Origin: Duganella sp. 1224
GTDB taxonomy: Bacteria > Pseudomonadota > Gammaproteobacteria > Burkholderiales > Burkholderiaceae_D
NCBI RefSeq assembly: GCF_013408245.1
Contig: NZ_JACBYS010000002.1
Location: forward strand, 744,001 to 808,000
Direction of reading: 5' to 3'
Length of the DNA stretch: 64,000 bases
Shown in pieces: positions 1 to 8,296 of this stretch. Position 1 is the stretch's first letter, and every line of letters begins with the position of its first letter. The notes under the pieces were generated by a model. It saw only the letters and a program-made list of their open reading frames with translations. It did no database searches and was not told the DNA's origin. The position numbers and the translations under genes were made by a program.

Positions 1-170
1 AGGCCACCCGCAAGCGCCGCATCGCCGCCGGCGCCGGCGTCCAGGTGCAGGAAGTCAACCGCATGCTGAACCAGTTCGAGCAGATGCAAACGATGATGAA
101 AAAGCTGTCCGGCGGCGGCATGATGAAGATGATGCGCGCCATGAAGGGCATGATGCCGGGCCTGCGCTAA
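1..170 (+). CDS. ffh: Signal recognition particle protein Ffh, C-terminal end (partial)
   Basis: The window opens inside this gene, and codons run in frame from base 3 to the TAA at 168-170. The visible 55 residues are the end of the Met-rich M domain: a basic stretch KRRIAAGAG, then VQEVNRMLNQFEQMQTMMKK, then a tail packed with Met and Gly ending in KGMMPGLR. In Ffh this domain binds 4.5S RNA and the signal sequences of nascent membrane proteins. The NG GTPase domain lies upstream, outside the window. The family call rests on this very characteristic tail only. Confidence 0.93.
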   Translation, partial: ATRKRRIAAGAGVQVQEVNRMLNQFEQMQTMMKKLSGGGMMKMMRAMKGMMPGLR

Positions 171-203
171 GCGGCGCGGCGCGCTGTCGAAAGCGGCCTC
201 GCT

Positions 204-237
204 CACGTAAACCGGGGTTTTGCCCCTTGTTTACGTG
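204..237. terminator. Stem-loop downstream of ffh
   Basis: CACGTAAAC at 204-212 pairs exactly with GTTTACGTG at 229-237, and an inner GGGG/CCCC pair extends the stem around a TTTTG loop. It begins 34 bases after the ffh stop. There is no clean T-run behind it, so it is a possible terminator or transcript-stabilising hairpin rather than a textbook intrinsic terminator. Confidence 0.5.
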
Positions 238-350
238 GTGTTTCCGGGAAAAAACGCGAAAAACACTTGCGCACCGGTTAAATCCCCACCAATATTAGCC
301 GGTGCGATCAATTGCGCAATTTTCTATGTGTTCGTTAAGGAGGCTCGAAT

Positions 351-725
351 ATGGCAACAGCCAAAAAAACCCCAGCAGCACCAGCAAAGAAACCCGCGGC
401 GAAACCAGCCGCGAAGAAAGCAGCAGCACCGGTAAAAGCCGCCGCGAAACCAGCCGCCAAAAAGCCGGCCGCGCGCAAGCCTAACGCCGCCTTCATGAAA
501 GAACTGACCCCATCGGCCTCGCTGGCCGCCGTGGTGGGCGCCGCCCCGCTGCCACGCACCGAAGTCACCAAAAAGGTGTGGGATTACATCAAAAAGCACG
601 ATCTGCAAGACGCCGCCAACCGCCGCAACATCAACGCCGACGACAAACTGAAAGCCGTATTCGGCGGCAAAGCCCAGGTTTCCATGTTCGAAATGACCAA
701 GCTCATTTCCGACCACCTGAAATAA
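351..725 (+). CDS. SWIB/MDM2-domain protein with Lys/Ala/Pro-rich N-terminal tail
   Basis: A 124-residue protein in two parts. Residues 1-47 are almost only Ala, Lys and Pro (repeats such as AAKPAAKK), like the tail of a histone H1. Residues from about 50 to 124 match the SWIB/MDM2 fold: PLPRTEVTKKVWDYIKKHDL, then NRRNINADDKLKAVFGG, ending in MFEMTKLISDHLK. Such fusions occur in chlamydiae and many Burkholderiales and are thought to be nucleoid-associated, because the tail should bind DNA. No bacterial function is firmly established. The start is fixed by a strong AAGGAGG at 337-343. The gene is followed by the long palindrome at 735-816, which should end its transcript. Confidence 0.88.
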   Translation: MATAKKTPAAPAKKPAAKPAAKKAAAPVKAAAKPAAKKPAARKPNAAFMKELTPSASLAAVVGAAPLPRTEVTKKVWDYIKKHDLQDAANRRNINADDKLKAVFGGKAQVSMFEMTKLISDHLK

Positions 726-734
726 TCTGCACAC

Positions 735-816
735 AAAAACCGGGGTCAGTGCCGACATTCGGACATTGGGTCGCTCGCGATCCAATGTCCGAATGTCGGC
801 ACTGACCCCGGTTTTT
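735..816. repeat. Perfect 35-bp inverted repeat with GGGGTCAG arms; bidirectional terminator
   Basis: The left arm 735-769 pairs without mismatch with the right arm 782-816 around a 12-nt centre that itself has TCGC/GCGA pairing. The arms carry CCGGGGTCAGTGCCGACATT. The right arm ends in a run of T, and the other strand also ends in TTTTT. The element lies between the converging SWIB gene and the lytic transglycosylase, so it can terminate both. Its GGGGTCAG cap recurs in the palindrome at 4576-4661, which suggests a mobile REP-like family rather than a purely local terminator. Confidence 0.85.
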
Positions 817-817
817 T

Positions 818-1504
818 TTATTTCCAGTTATTCCACGCGGCCAGCACCGCGTTCGGGTAGTCCGGCTTGCCGCGGCTGCCGTTGTAGCGGCCCAGCGCCA
901 GGTACAGATTGCCGGCCTCCATGTCCAGGTACATGCGCAGGATCGAGCAGCCGTAGCGCAGATTGGTCTGCATGTCGAATAAGGCGCGGCGGTTGCGGTC
1001 GCCGATGATGTTGGTCCAGAACGGCATCACCTGCATGTAGCCGCGCGCGCCGACGATCGACACCGCGTACTTGCGGTAGGCCGATTCCACCTGGATCAGC
1101 CCCAGCACCATGCCCGGATCGAGGCCGGCGCGGCGCGCCTCGTACCACACGGTGGCGAGGAATTCGTTGCGGGTCTGGTCATCCGGCAGCTTGCGCTTCA
1201 GCCGGTAGGACATGGTCTCCAGCCAGTTGCGGTAGCGCGCGGCGTCGGACGGGTTGCGGAAGGTGGGCGTGGGCGGCGTGGCGTCCTTGATGGCGTTGGA
1301 CAGCGCCAGCCGCACCGAGTCGGCCAGCGCCTCTTCCTTCTGGTTGCCGGCCAGCGCCAGCGGCGCGCAGCCTGCCAGCACCAGCGCCAGCAACCACCGT
1401 CGCCCCGGCGCACGCCGGGCGCTGCGCCGCCGCGCGCCATGCTGAGCGTCCCGCCCGGCGCAGCATGGATCCCGGCTTGCGCCGGGATGACGCGCGCCGT
1501 CCAT
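818..1504 (-). CDS. Lytic transglycosylase (SLT family), putative lipoprotein
   Basis: A 228-residue protein. Residues 122-228 form an SLT/goose-lysozyme-like domain: GLIQVESAYRKYAVS gives the catalytic Glu140, followed by GARGYMQVMPFW and the late LALGRYNGS motif. It should cleave peptidoglycan glycan strands to 1,6-anhydro products. ALVLAGC (Cys46) is a lipobox, so it is probably a membrane-anchored lipoprotein. The only in-frame ATG overlaps the proS stop by one base (TGATG), implying coupling to proS. That start puts about 37 unusual residues before the signal core, and they are encoded partly by a dispersed hairpin repeat (1469-1488). A TTG nearer the lipobox would leave too short a signal, so the exact N-terminus is uncertain. 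Confidence 0.82.
   Translation of the reverse strand: MDGARHPGASRDPCCAGRDAQHGARRRSARRAPGRRWLLALVLAGCAPLALAGNQKEEALADSVRLALSNAIKDATPPTPTFRNPSDAARYRNWLETMSYRLKRKLPDDQTRNEFLATVWYEARRAGLDPGMVLGLIQVESAYRKYAVSIVGARGYMQVMPFWTNIIGDRNRRALFDMQTNLRYGCSILRMYLDMEAGNLYLALGRYNGSRGKPDYPNAVLAAWNNWK
1469..1488. repeat. dRS3-like dispersed hairpin, copy A
   Basis: ATCCCGGC (1469-1476) pairs with GCCGGGAT (1481-1488) around TTGC, flanked by CATGG on one side and GACG on the other. It has the same layout as the copies at 24111-24190, 39168-39247 and 56924-56941. Here it sits inside the reading frame of the lytic transglycosylase, encoding part of RHPGASRDP. Confidence 0.75.
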
Positions 1505-3240
1505 CACTGCGCCATTTTGCCTTTGATAAAGGCCAGCGCCTCGGCCACCGGCACGGCGGTCGCTTCGGTGTCGCGGCGGCCCTGGTATTCCAGGTTGCCT
1601 TCCTTCAGGCCGCGGTCGCCGATCACCACGCGGTGCGGCACGCCGATCAGCTCCCAGTCGGCAAACATCTGGCCCGGACGCAGGCCGCGGTCGTCGATGA
1701 TGACGTCGATGCCCGCCGCCACCGCCTCGGCGTACAGCTGCTCGGCCGCCTGCTTGACCGCCTCGCTGCGGTCCATGCCCATCGGGCACAGCACCAGCTC
1801 GAACGGCGCCAGCGCGGCTGGCCAGATGATGCCCTTGTCGTCGAAGTTCTGCTCGATGGCGGCGCCCAGGATGCGCGTCACGCCGATGCCGTAGCAGCCC
1901 ATCTGCAGCGGCGCCGGCTTGCCGTTTTCATCCAGGAAGGTGGCTTTCATGGCTTCCGAGTAGGCCGTGCCCAGCTGGAACACGTGGCCCACCTCGATGC
2001 CGCGCTCGATCGCCAGCACGCCCTGGCCGTCCGGCGAGGCGTCGCCCTCGACCACGTTGCGCAGGTCGGCCACGATGGCCGGCTCGGCGCAGTCGCGGCC
2101 CCAGTTGGCGCCGCTGTAGTGGTGGCCGGCGTCGTTCGCGCCGCAGACGAAGTCGGCCATGTTGGCCACGGTGCGGTCGGCCACCACGGTGACCGGCGCC
2201 TTGGTGCCGATCGGGCCCAGGTAGCCCGGCACGGTGCCGTAGACTTCGAGGATTTCCGCCTCGGTCGAGAAGCGGTGCGCGGCCAGGCCCGGCACCTTGG
2301 CCACCTTGATCTCGTTCAGTTCGTGGTCGCCGCGCAACAGCAGCATGAAGTACTGCTTGCTCACCTTGCCGTCGGTTTCCTGCTCGACGGTCAGCGCCAA
2401 GGTCTTGACGGTCTGCGCCAGCGGCAGCTTGAGCTGCTCGGCCACCAGCTCGCACTTGGTGGCGTCGGGCGTGGCCACCTTGGTCAGCGGCTGGGCCGCG
2501 GCCGGACGGGTGGCGCTGACCGGCAGCGCCTCGGCCGCTTCCATGTTGGCGGCGTAGTCGGAGGTCGGGCAGTACACCAGCGCGTCCTCGCCGGTGCTGG
2601 CGATGACATGGAATTCGTGCGAACCGGTGCCGCCGATGGCGCCGTTATCGGCTGCCACCGCACGGAACTTCAGGCCGAAACGGTTGAAAATCCGCACATA
2701 GGCGTCATACATGATCTTGTACGACGCCTGCATGCCGGCCAGGTCGCGGTCGAACGAGTACGCATCCTTCATGGTGAACTCGCGGCCACGCATCAGGCCG
2801 AAGCGCGGGCGGCGCTCGTCGCGGAACTTGGTCTGGATGTGGTAAAAATTCAACGGTAGTTGACGATAGGATTTTATTTCCGAACGGACAACATCGGTGA
2901 TCACTTCCTCGGCGGTCGGCTGGAAGGCGAACTCGCGGCCGTGGCGGTCCTTGATGCGCAGCAGTTCGGCGCCCATCTTGTCCCAGCGGCCGGTCTCCTG
3001 CCACAGCTCGGCCGGCTGAATCAGGGGCATCAGCAGCTCGATGGCGCCCGACTGGTTCATTTCTTCGCGCACGATGGCTTCGACCTTGCGGATGATTTTC
3101 AGGCCCATCGGCATGTAGGTGTAGATGCCCGAACCCAGGCGTTTGATCATGCCGGCGCGCATCATTAACTGATGACTGACGATCTCGGCATCCGAAGGAG
3201 CTTCTTTAAGCGTGGAAATAAAAAAACGTGACGCGCGCAT
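1504..3240 (-). CDS. proS: Prolyl-tRNA synthetase
   Basis: A 578-residue class II aminoacyl-tRNA synthetase that charges tRNA-Pro. It is the bacterial type, with an editing (INS) domain inserted between motifs 2 and 3. Motif 2 is visible at about 138-160 ([21 protein letters not shown]), and motif 3 appears as [18 protein letters not shown]. The editing domain covers roughly residues 225-400 and is expected to clear Ala-tRNA-Pro. The C-terminal anticodon-binding domain ends in [10 protein letters not shown]. The length matches E. coli ProS (572). The ATG at 3240 begins the usual [19 protein letters not shown] sequence. The lytic transglycosylase overlaps its stop. Confidence 0.97.
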   Translation of the reverse strand: MRASRFFISTLKEAPSDAEIVSHQLMMRAGMIKRLGSGIYTYMPMGLKIIRKVEAIVREEMNQSGAIELLMPLIQPAELWQETGRWDKMGAELLRIKDRHGREFAFQPTAEEVITDVVRSEIKSYRQLPLNFYHIQTKFRDERRPRFGLMRGREFTMKDAYSFDRDLAGMQASYKIMYDAYVRIFNRFGLKFRAVAADNGAIGGTGSHEFHVIASTGEDALVYCPTSDYAANMEAAEALPVSATRPAAAQPLTKVATPDATKCELVAEQLKLPLAQTVKTLALTVEQETDGKVSKQYFMLLLRGDHELNEIKVAKVPGLAAHRFSTEAEILEVYGTVPGYLGPIGTKAPVTVVADRTVANMADFVCGANDAGHHYSGANWGRDCAEPAIVADLRNVVEGDASPDGQGVLAIERGIEVGHVFQLGTAYSEAMKATFLDENGKPAPLQMGCYGIGVTRILGAAIEQNFDDKGIIWPAALAPFELVLCPMGMDRSEAVKQAAEQLYAEAVAAGIDVIIDDRGLRPGQMFADWELIGVPHRVVIGDRGLKEGNLEYQGRRDTEATAVPVAEALAFIKGKMAQ

Positions 3241-3443
3241 ACGGTGAATTCTTTTTAAAAAGAGAGAGTTATAATCAACCTAATTTTAAAGGATTAGCTG
3301 GCTGATGCACCCATACTTTATACAAATGCGTTCAAATCAGGGCCCGCCGGCCGTTTTCGCACCCCGAAAACCGCGCTGGCGTGCTGTTTTGTGGGCAAAA
3401 AGATAAGACAGGGAGCTCAGCGGCAGAAAGTTTGAGGTGCAAT

Positions 3444-4073
3444 ATGCTCGATCGTGAAGGGTTTCGGCCCAACGTCGGCATCATCCTGCTGAACGCCCAG
3501 AACGAGGTGTGGTGGGGCAAGCGGGTGCGCGAGCACTCATGGCAGTTTCCGCAAGGCGGCATCAAGTACGGCGAAACGCCGGAGCAGGCGATGTATCGCG
3601 AGCTGGAAGAGGAAATCGGTCTGCGGGCCGAGCACGTCAAGATTGTCGGTCGCACCCGCGACTGGCTGCGCTACGAGGTGCCGGACCACTTCATCAAGCG
3701 GGAAATCCGCGGCCATTACCGTGGCCAGAAGCAGATCTGGTTCCTGTTGCGGATGTGCGCGCGCGACAACGACGTCAACCTGCGGCTGACCGACCATCCG
3801 GAGTTTGACGCCTGGCGCTGGCACGACTACTGGGTGCCGCTGGACGTGGTGATTGAATTCAAGCGCGACGTCTACCAGCGCGCGCTGCAGGAGCTGTCGC
3901 GCTTCCTGACGTGGCCGGCCAACGGCCACGACCGCCGTCACCACGGCTCGCGCTACCTGCGCCAGCCGCACGCGCCGCGCAACAGCGCGACGCCGCCGCC
4001 CAAGCCGCTGCCGCCCACCACGGACGACTGCGCGTGCGCCGAACCGGCGGCCGGGCAGAAAAACAGCGCATGA
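3444..4073 (+). CDS. rppH: RNA pyrophosphohydrolase RppH
   Basis: A 209-residue Nudix hydrolase. The Nudix box lies at about 38-60 ([20 protein letters not shown] followed by IGL) and has all the metal-binding Glu residues. [17 protein letters not shown] and HSWQFPQGG are family signatures of RppH, which removes pyrophosphate from the 5' end of triphosphorylated transcripts and so starts mRNA decay. The ATG at 3444 is preceded by GAGGTG at 3434-3439; an ATG 63 bases upstream is in frame but gives a non-family N-terminus. Residues after about 165 form a Pro/Ala/Arg/His-rich tail absent from the E. coli protein and common in betaproteobacteria. Confidence 0.94.
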   Translation: MLDREGFRPNVGIILLNAQNEVWWGKRVREHSWQFPQGGIKYGETPEQAMYRELEEEIGLRAEHVKIVGRTRDWLRYEVPDHFIKREIRGHYRGQKQIWFLLRMCARDNDVNLRLTDHPEFDAWRWHDYWVPLDVVIEFKRDVYQRALQELSRFLTWPANGHDRRHHGSRYLRQPHAPRNSATPPPKPLPPTTDDCACAEPAAGQKNSA

Positions 4074-4130
4074 TGCCGAGCGCGGGGCCGTCTCTGACGG
4101 TCCCGCGGTTTTTCCGTACAATGGCGGCCT

Positions 4131-4556
4131 ATGTTTAATCCATCCTCCGACGATGTGCGCCGCTTCTTTTGCGCCGCCTACCGCAAGCAGCAGGCGCGCG
4201 AACCGCTGACGCCGATCGAAACCATGGCGGCCGACTGGATCCGTCACCATCCCGAATACCACGACGTGCTGGCCGACGTCGACACGGCGCTGACGCGCGA
4301 CTACCAGGTCGAGGGCGCGCAAGCCAATCCGTTCCTGCACTTGTCGATGCACCTGTCGATCGACGAGCAGATCTCGATCGACCAGCCGCCCGGCATCCGC
4401 GCGCTGGCCACGCAGCTGACGCTGAAGCTGGACGATGCCCACGCGGCGCAGCACGAGATCATGGAATGCCTGGGCGAGATGATCTGGAACGCCCAGCGCA
4501 CCGGCACCCCGCCCGACGGCGCCGCCTACCTCGACGCCATCCGCCGCCGCCTGTAA
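4131..4556 (+). CDS. DUF1841 family protein
   Basis: A 141-residue soluble protein starting MFNPSSDDVRRFFCAAYRKQ, the usual opening of DUF1841. It continues with ADWIRHHPEYHDVL and a conserved central NPFLHLSMHLSIDEQ segment, and ends in a helix with AYLDAIRRRL. The family is widespread in beta- and gammaproteobacteria and has no known function. It lies 57 bases downstream of rppH in the same direction, so cotranscription is likely. The long palindrome just after its stop probably ends the unit. Confidence 0.85.
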   Translation: MFNPSSDDVRRFFCAAYRKQQAREPLTPIETMAADWIRHHPEYHDVLADVDTALTRDYQVEGAQANPFLHLSMHLSIDEQISIDQPPGIRALATQLTLKLDDAHAAQHEIMECLGEMIWNAQRTGTPPDGAAYLDAIRRRL

Positions 4557-4575
4557 CGACGGGGTCATGTAACGA

Positions 4576-4661
4576 CGGGGTCAGGTCCTCCATTTCTACA
4601 CGAGCTGTGCCGTAGGTGCGCCTACGGCACAGCTCGTGTAGAAATGGAGGACCTGACCCCG
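4576..4661. repeat. Perfect 41-bp inverted repeat with GGGGTCAG arms
   Basis: The left arm 4576-4616 pairs exactly with the right arm 4621-4661 around a 4-nt loop (TGCG). The arms begin CGGGGTCAGGTCC and run into an unrelated inner sequence. Just upstream, the string AACGACGGGGTCA occurs twice (the copies start about 16 bases apart), a short direct duplication at the edge of the arm. The element separates the convergent DUF1841 gene and cytochrome gene. It shares only the GGGGTCAG cap with the 735-816 element. Confidence 0.85.
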
Positions 4662-4673
4662 GAGTTTCGGCGT

Positions 4674-5024
4674 TTAGCGGTGGGTGGCCAGCGTGCCTGG
4701 CAGGCTGTGCAGGTAGGCCGCCAGGTCCTTGATGTCCTGGTCGCTCAGCGGCTTGACCTGGCCGGTCATGATGGCGTTGCTGCGGCCGTTGGCGGCGTCG
4801 CCGCGCTTGTAGGCCCGCAGCGCGTGCTCCAGGTAGTCGCGGTGCTGGCCGGCCAGCTTCGGATAGCTGGGGTCGATCGGGCTGTTGAAGTCCTTGCCGT
4901 GGCAGCTGAAGCAGGCGTATTTGTCGGTCAGCGCCTTGCCGGCGTCGATGTTGCCGGCCGCGTGGGCGCCGGCGGCGGTGAACGCGGCCAGCGCGCAGGC
5001 CAGGATGGCGATAATGCGTTTCAT
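4674..5024 (-). CDS. Monohaem cytochrome c (class I)
   Basis: A 116-residue exported cytochrome. Residues 1-23 are a signal peptide (MKRIIAILACALAAFTAAGAHA is not exceeded as a unit: basic start, hydrophobic core, AHA cleavage). The haem-binding motif CFSCH follows at about residue 43, and the axial Met is probably in AIMTGQVKPLSD. The C-terminal DIKDLAAYLHSLPG helix is typical of cytochrome c553/c4-type domains. It should carry electrons in the periplasm. It lies 11 bases behind a second small cytochrome c in the same direction, so the two are cotranscribed. The start at 5024 is set by the signal peptide. Confidence 0.88.
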   Translation of the reverse strand: MKRIIAILACALAAFTAAGAHAAGNIDAGKALTDKYACFSCHGKDFNSPIDPSYPKLAGQHRDYLEHALRAYKRGDAANGRSNAIMTGQVKPLSDQDIKDLAAYLHSLPGTLATHR

Positions 5025-5035
5025 GGGAGCGCTCC

Positions 5036-5380
5036 TCATTTCGGGTCTGCCGTGCGGGTCTGCTGCGAATAGAACGCCGCCACGTCGGCAATGTCCTGGT
5101 CGCTCAGGCTGGCGGCGATGCCGCGCATCGATGGGTGCTTGCGCTCGCCCTTCTTGTAGGCCTGCAGCGCGTTCTCGATATACTTGGCCGACTGGCCGCC
5201 GATCATCGGCACCTGGAACACTTCGGGAAACGTGGCCTTGTAGCCGGGGATGCCATGGCAGCCGATGCACATTTCGATCTTGGCTTTGGCGTTCTGGACA
5301 TTGCCGACCACGTCGGCCGCGTGGACAGCGGCGATGTGCGACAAGCCTGCGAGCACGAGGAGTGCGGGGAGTTTTTTCAT
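5036..5380 (-). CDS. Monohaem cytochrome c (class I)
   Basis: A 114-residue periplasmic cytochrome and first gene of a two-gene unit. A signal peptide (MKKLPALLVLAGL, cleaved near AVHA) is followed by the haem motif CIGCH at about residues 38-42. The later PMIGGQSAKYIENALQAYKKG and SMRGIAASLSDQDI segments, with the probable axial Met, match the c4/c553 family. Tandem pairs of this kind behave like the two halves of a dihaem cytochrome c4 and usually deliver electrons to terminal oxidases. The redox partner cannot be told from the sequence. Confidence 0.87.
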   Translation of the reverse strand: MKKLPALLVLAGLSHIAAVHAADVVGNVQNAKAKIEMCIGCHGIPGYKATFPEVFQVPMIGGQSAKYIENALQAYKKGERKHPSMRGIAASLSDQDIADVAAFYSQQTRTADPK

Positions 5381-5571
5381 GGTGTCTCTAAGTAAGTAAT
5401 CGGATGCTGCGATCTCGGATACTACTACCACGCGTCAATTCTATTGACTTTTGCTCTATATCTTCAAGGATTCTAACCCAAGTATTTTTTACAAACAACA
5501 CGCTTCGGTCGCATGCCGCGCGCCGGCGTTTCCTTCTATACTGTTTTCACGTCGCTCACCAGGAAATCCGC

Positions 5572-6423
5572 ATGACCACCGCTCGCTTCGAAGGTTCCGA
5601 CCACTACGTGGCCACCGCCGACCTCAAACTGGCCGTCAACGCCGCCCTCACCCTGCAACGCCCGCTGCTGATCAAGGGCGAGCCCGGCACCGGCAAGACC
5701 ATGCTGGCCGAGGAGGTCGCGGCCGCGCTCGACCGGCCGCTGCTGCAGTGGCACGTCAAGTCCACCACCAAGGCGCAGCAGGGCCTGTATGAGTACGACG
5801 CTGTCTCGCGCCTGCGCGATTCCCAGCTCGGCGACGAGCGCGTGCGCGACATCCACAACTACATCGTCAAGGGCGTGCTGTGGCAGGCCTTCACCGCGCC
5901 CGAGCCGGTGGTGCTGCTGATCGATGAAATCGACAAGGCCGACATCGAGTTCCCCAACGACCTGCTGCGCGAGCTGGACCGCATGGAGTTCTATGTCTAC
6001 GAGACGCGCGAGATGGTGCGGGCGCTGCACCGGCCGCTGGTCATCATCACCTCCAACAACGAGAAGGAGCTGCCGGACGCCTTCCTGCGCCGCTGCTTCT
6101 TCCACTACATCCAGTTCCCCGACCGCGACACCATGGCGCAAATCGTGCAGGTGCACTACCCGCACCTGAAGCGCGACCTGCTGGCGCAGGCGCTGCAGAC
6201 CTTTTACCAGCTGCGCGAGGTGCAGGGCCTGAAGAAGAAGCCGTCCACCTCGGAGTTCCTCGACTGGCTCAAGCTCTTGATGGCGGAGGACATCCCGCCC
6301 GAGGCGCTGCGCAGCCAGGACGCCAAGGCCATCGTGCCGCCGCTGCACGGCGCGCTGCTGAAGAACGAGCAGGACGTGCACCTGTTCGAGCGCCTGGTCG
6401 CCATGGCGCGCATGAACCGATGA
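5572..6423 (+). CDS. MoxR-family AAA+ ATPase
   Basis: A 283-residue AAA+ ATPase. Walker A is GEPGTGKT at 36-43 and Walker B is VVLLIDEIDKAD at about 113-124. A sensor-like region reads LVIITSNNEKELPDAFLRRC. MoxR proteins act as chaperone-like ATPases that work with a von Willebrand factor A partner, here the gene at 7027. The start at 5572 is chosen because AGGA lies eight bases upstream and the protein begins directly at the conserved domain. The next gene overlaps the stop by four bases (ATGA), so the three genes 5572-8196 form one operon. The substrate is unknown. Confidence 0.9.
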   Translation: MTTARFEGSDHYVATADLKLAVNAALTLQRPLLIKGEPGTGKTMLAEEVAAALDRPLLQWHVKSTTKAQQGLYEYDAVSRLRDSQLGDERVRDIHNYIVKGVLWQAFTAPEPVVLLIDEIDKADIEFPNDLLRELDRMEFYVYETREMVRALHRPLVIITSNNEKELPDAFLRRCFFHYIQFPDRDTMAQIVQVHYPHLKRDLLAQALQTFYQLREVQGLKKKPSTSEFLDWLKLLMAEDIPPEALRSQDAKAIVPPLHGALLKNEQDVHLFERLVAMARMNR

Positions 6424-7025
6424 GCGCGACGTTCGACACGCCGCTGCCGGTCACGCTGGCGCTGCATGGCGTACGGCTGGAGCCGCTCGGCGCGCACCAC
6501 GCCGGCGGCCTGCGCGCGGCCGCCAGCGACGGCGAGCTGTGGCACCTGCGCGTGACCTCGGTGCCGGCGCCGGACGAGGTCGATGCCTACATCTACAAGG
6601 CCATCGGGCAGCGCCCCACCCGGCTGGCGTTCGCCGTGATCGACGCCGGCAGCGGCACGCTGATCGGCACCACCAGCTACCACGACATCGTGCCGGCCAT
6701 CGGCCGCCTGGAAATCGGCTACACCTGGTACGCGCGGCGCTGGCAGCGCACCCACGTCAACACCACCTGCAAGCTGCTGCTGTTGACGCACGCCTTCGAG
6801 ACGCTGGGGGCGGCGCTGGTGGGCCTGCGTACCGACAATTTCAACCACGCGTCGCAGGCTGCCATCGAGCGGCTCGGCGCGAAGAAGGACGGCGTGCTGC
6901 GCCACCACGCGCAGCGCCGCGACGGCACCGTGCGCGACACGGTCATGTACAGCATCGCGGCCGGCGAGTGGCCGGAGATCAAGGCCCAGCTGCGCGACCG
7001 GCTGGCGCGGCACGGAGTGCGCTGA
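6420..7025 (+). CDS. GNAT N-acetyltransferase (RimJ/RimL-like)
   Basis: A 201-residue GNAT-fold protein. LEPLGAHHAGGLRAAASDGE opens the fold. AFAVIDAGSGTLIGTTSYHD and RLEIGYTWYARRWQRTHVN form the acetyl-CoA-binding centre, and the C-terminal part (LRTDNFNHASQAAIERLG) is typical of RimJ/RimL enzymes that acetylate protein N-termini or small amines. The ATG overlaps the moxR stop, and the VWA gene begins one base after its stop. A GNAT gene wedged between MoxR and its VWA partner is less common than a direct MoxR-VWA pair. It may be part of the module, or just a passenger in the operon. Confidence 0.85.
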   Translation: MSATFDTPLPVTLALHGVRLEPLGAHHAGGLRAAASDGELWHLRVTSVPAPDEVDAYIYKAIGQRPTRLAFAVIDAGSGTLIGTTSYHDIVPAIGRLEIGYTWYARRWQRTHVNTTCKLLLLTHAFETLGAALVGLRTDNFNHASQAAIERLGAKKDGVLRHHAQRRDGTVRDTVMYSIAAGEWPEIKAQLRDRLARHGVR

Positions 7026-7026
7026 C

Positions 7027-8196
7027 ATGCTGATCGATTTCTTTTTCACGCTCAAGGATGCCAGGATCCCGGTCACCATCAAGGAGTTCCTGACCTTGCT
7101 GGAGGCGCTGCAAAAGCAGGTCATCCTTGGCTCGCTGGACGATTTTTACTACCTGTCGCGGCTGACGCTGGTCAAGGACGAGGCCCACTTCGACAAGTTC
7201 GACCGCGCCTTCGGCCTGTACTTCAAGGGTATCGCCGCGGCGCTCGATGAACAGGGCGGCGTGCCGCTCGACTGGCTGGTGCAGCGCATGAAGCGCGAGC
7301 TGACGCCGGAGCAGATTGCCGCGCTGGAAAAATTCGGCTACGACAAGCTGATGGACCGCTTGCGCGAACTGCTCAAGGAACAGCAGGAGCGCCACGAGGG
7401 CGGCAGCAAGTGGATCGGCACCGGCGGCACCTCGCCGTTCGGCCACGGCGGCACCAACCCGGAGGGCGTGCGCATCGGCGGCAAGGGCGGCAACCGCACG
7501 GCGGTCAAGGTGTGGGAGGCGCGCACCTACAAGGACTACGACGGCGAGCGCGAACTCGGCACCCGCAACATCAAGGTGGCACTGCGGCGGCTGCGCAAGT
7601 TCGCGCGCCAGGGCGCGGCCGACGAACTTGCGCTGGACGACACCATCCGCGCCACCGCCAGCAACGCCGGCTACCTGGACATCAGGATGCGGCCCGAGCG
7701 CAAGAACAACATCAAGGTGCTGATGCTGTTCGACGTCGGCGGCAGCATGGACGACCACATCGAACGCACCGAGGAGCTGTTCTCGGCGTCCCGGTCGGAA
7801 TTCAAGAACATGGAGTTCTTCTACTTCCACAACTGCGTGTACGACCACCTGTGGCAGAACAACCGGCGCCGCCACTCGGAGCGCTTCCCGACCTGGGACA
7901 TCCTGCGCAAATACCCGCCGGACACCAAGCTGATCTTCGTCGGCGATGCCACCATGAGTCCCTACGAGATCCTGCAGCCGGGCGGCTCGGTCGAGTACAA
8001 CAACGAGGAAGCCGGCAGCGCCTGGCTGGCGCGCTTCACGGCGGCGTTTCCGAAATGCGTCTGGCTCAATCCCGAGCCCGAGCACCTGTGGCAGTACCGG
8101 CAGTCGATCGCCATCATCCGCCAGCTGATGCACCAGCGCATGTACGCGCTGACCATGAACGGCCTGGAGCAAGCGATGCGCACGCTGAGCAAGTAA
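7027..8196 (+). CDS. VWA-domain protein, CoxE-like
   Basis: A 389-residue cytosolic protein. The N-terminal half (about 1-215) contains a Gly-rich linker at 125-156. The C-terminal half is a von Willebrand A domain of the CoxE-like family. Its metal site starts at Asp236 in LFDVGGSMDD, so the usual DxSxS appears as DVGGS, with Gly in place of the first Ser. LIFVGDATMSPYEI is the later metal-site loop. The partner should be the MoxR ATPase of the same operon, as in cox- and nor-type systems where the pair matures a metalloenzyme. No such enzyme is next to it, so the client is unknown. Confidence 0.86.
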   Translation: MLIDFFFTLKDARIPVTIKEFLTLLEALQKQVILGSLDDFYYLSRLTLVKDEAHFDKFDRAFGLYFKGIAAALDEQGGVPLDWLVQRMKRELTPEQIAALEKFGYDKLMDRLRELLKEQQERHEGGSKWIGTGGTSPFGHGGTNPEGVRIGGKGGNRTAVKVWEARTYKDYDGERELGTRNIKVALRRLRKFARQGAADELALDDTIRATASNAGYLDIRMRPERKNNIKVLMLFDVGGSMDDHIERTEELFSASRSEFKNMEFFYFHNCVYDHLWQNNRRRHSERFPTWDILRKYPPDTKLIFVGDATMSPYEILQPGGSVEYNNEEAGSAWLARFTAAFPKCVWLNPEPEHLWQYRQSIAIIRQLMHQRMYALTMNGLEQAMRTLSK

Positions 8197-8245
8197 TTAA
8201 CGAAACGCAACTTTGTTAAATATATTGAAATTTATGAAACAAACT

Positions 8246-8267
8246 GCTACAAATCTTAAGTTGTAGC
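8246..8267. promoter_or_regulatory. Short hairpin or operator-like inverted repeat ahead of the GNAT gene
   Basis: GCTACAA (8246-8252) pairs with TTGTAGC (8261-8267) around eight bases. It lies in the 100-base gap after the VWA gene and 30 bases before the 8297 start. It could be a weak terminator or an operator; nothing else marks it. Confidence 0.3.
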
Positions 8268-8296
8268 GCAACCGTCCATCCCTTAGCCTGACGGCC

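Noticed and set aside
1465-2859. Long plus-strand open frame of 464 codons across proS
   Set aside because: It is antisense to proS, which has all class II synthetase motifs. The product is the Ala/Arg/His-rich type expected from high-GC shadow frames.
3241-3300. TATAAT at 3270-3275 as a promoter for rppH or proS
   Set aside because: No acceptable -35 lies at a proper distance on either strand, so it was not listed as a promoter.
4459-5091. Minus-strand frame of 210 codons across the 4576 palindrome and cytochrome gene
   Set aside because: It is a shadow of the cytochrome c gene in another frame and lacks the haem motif.
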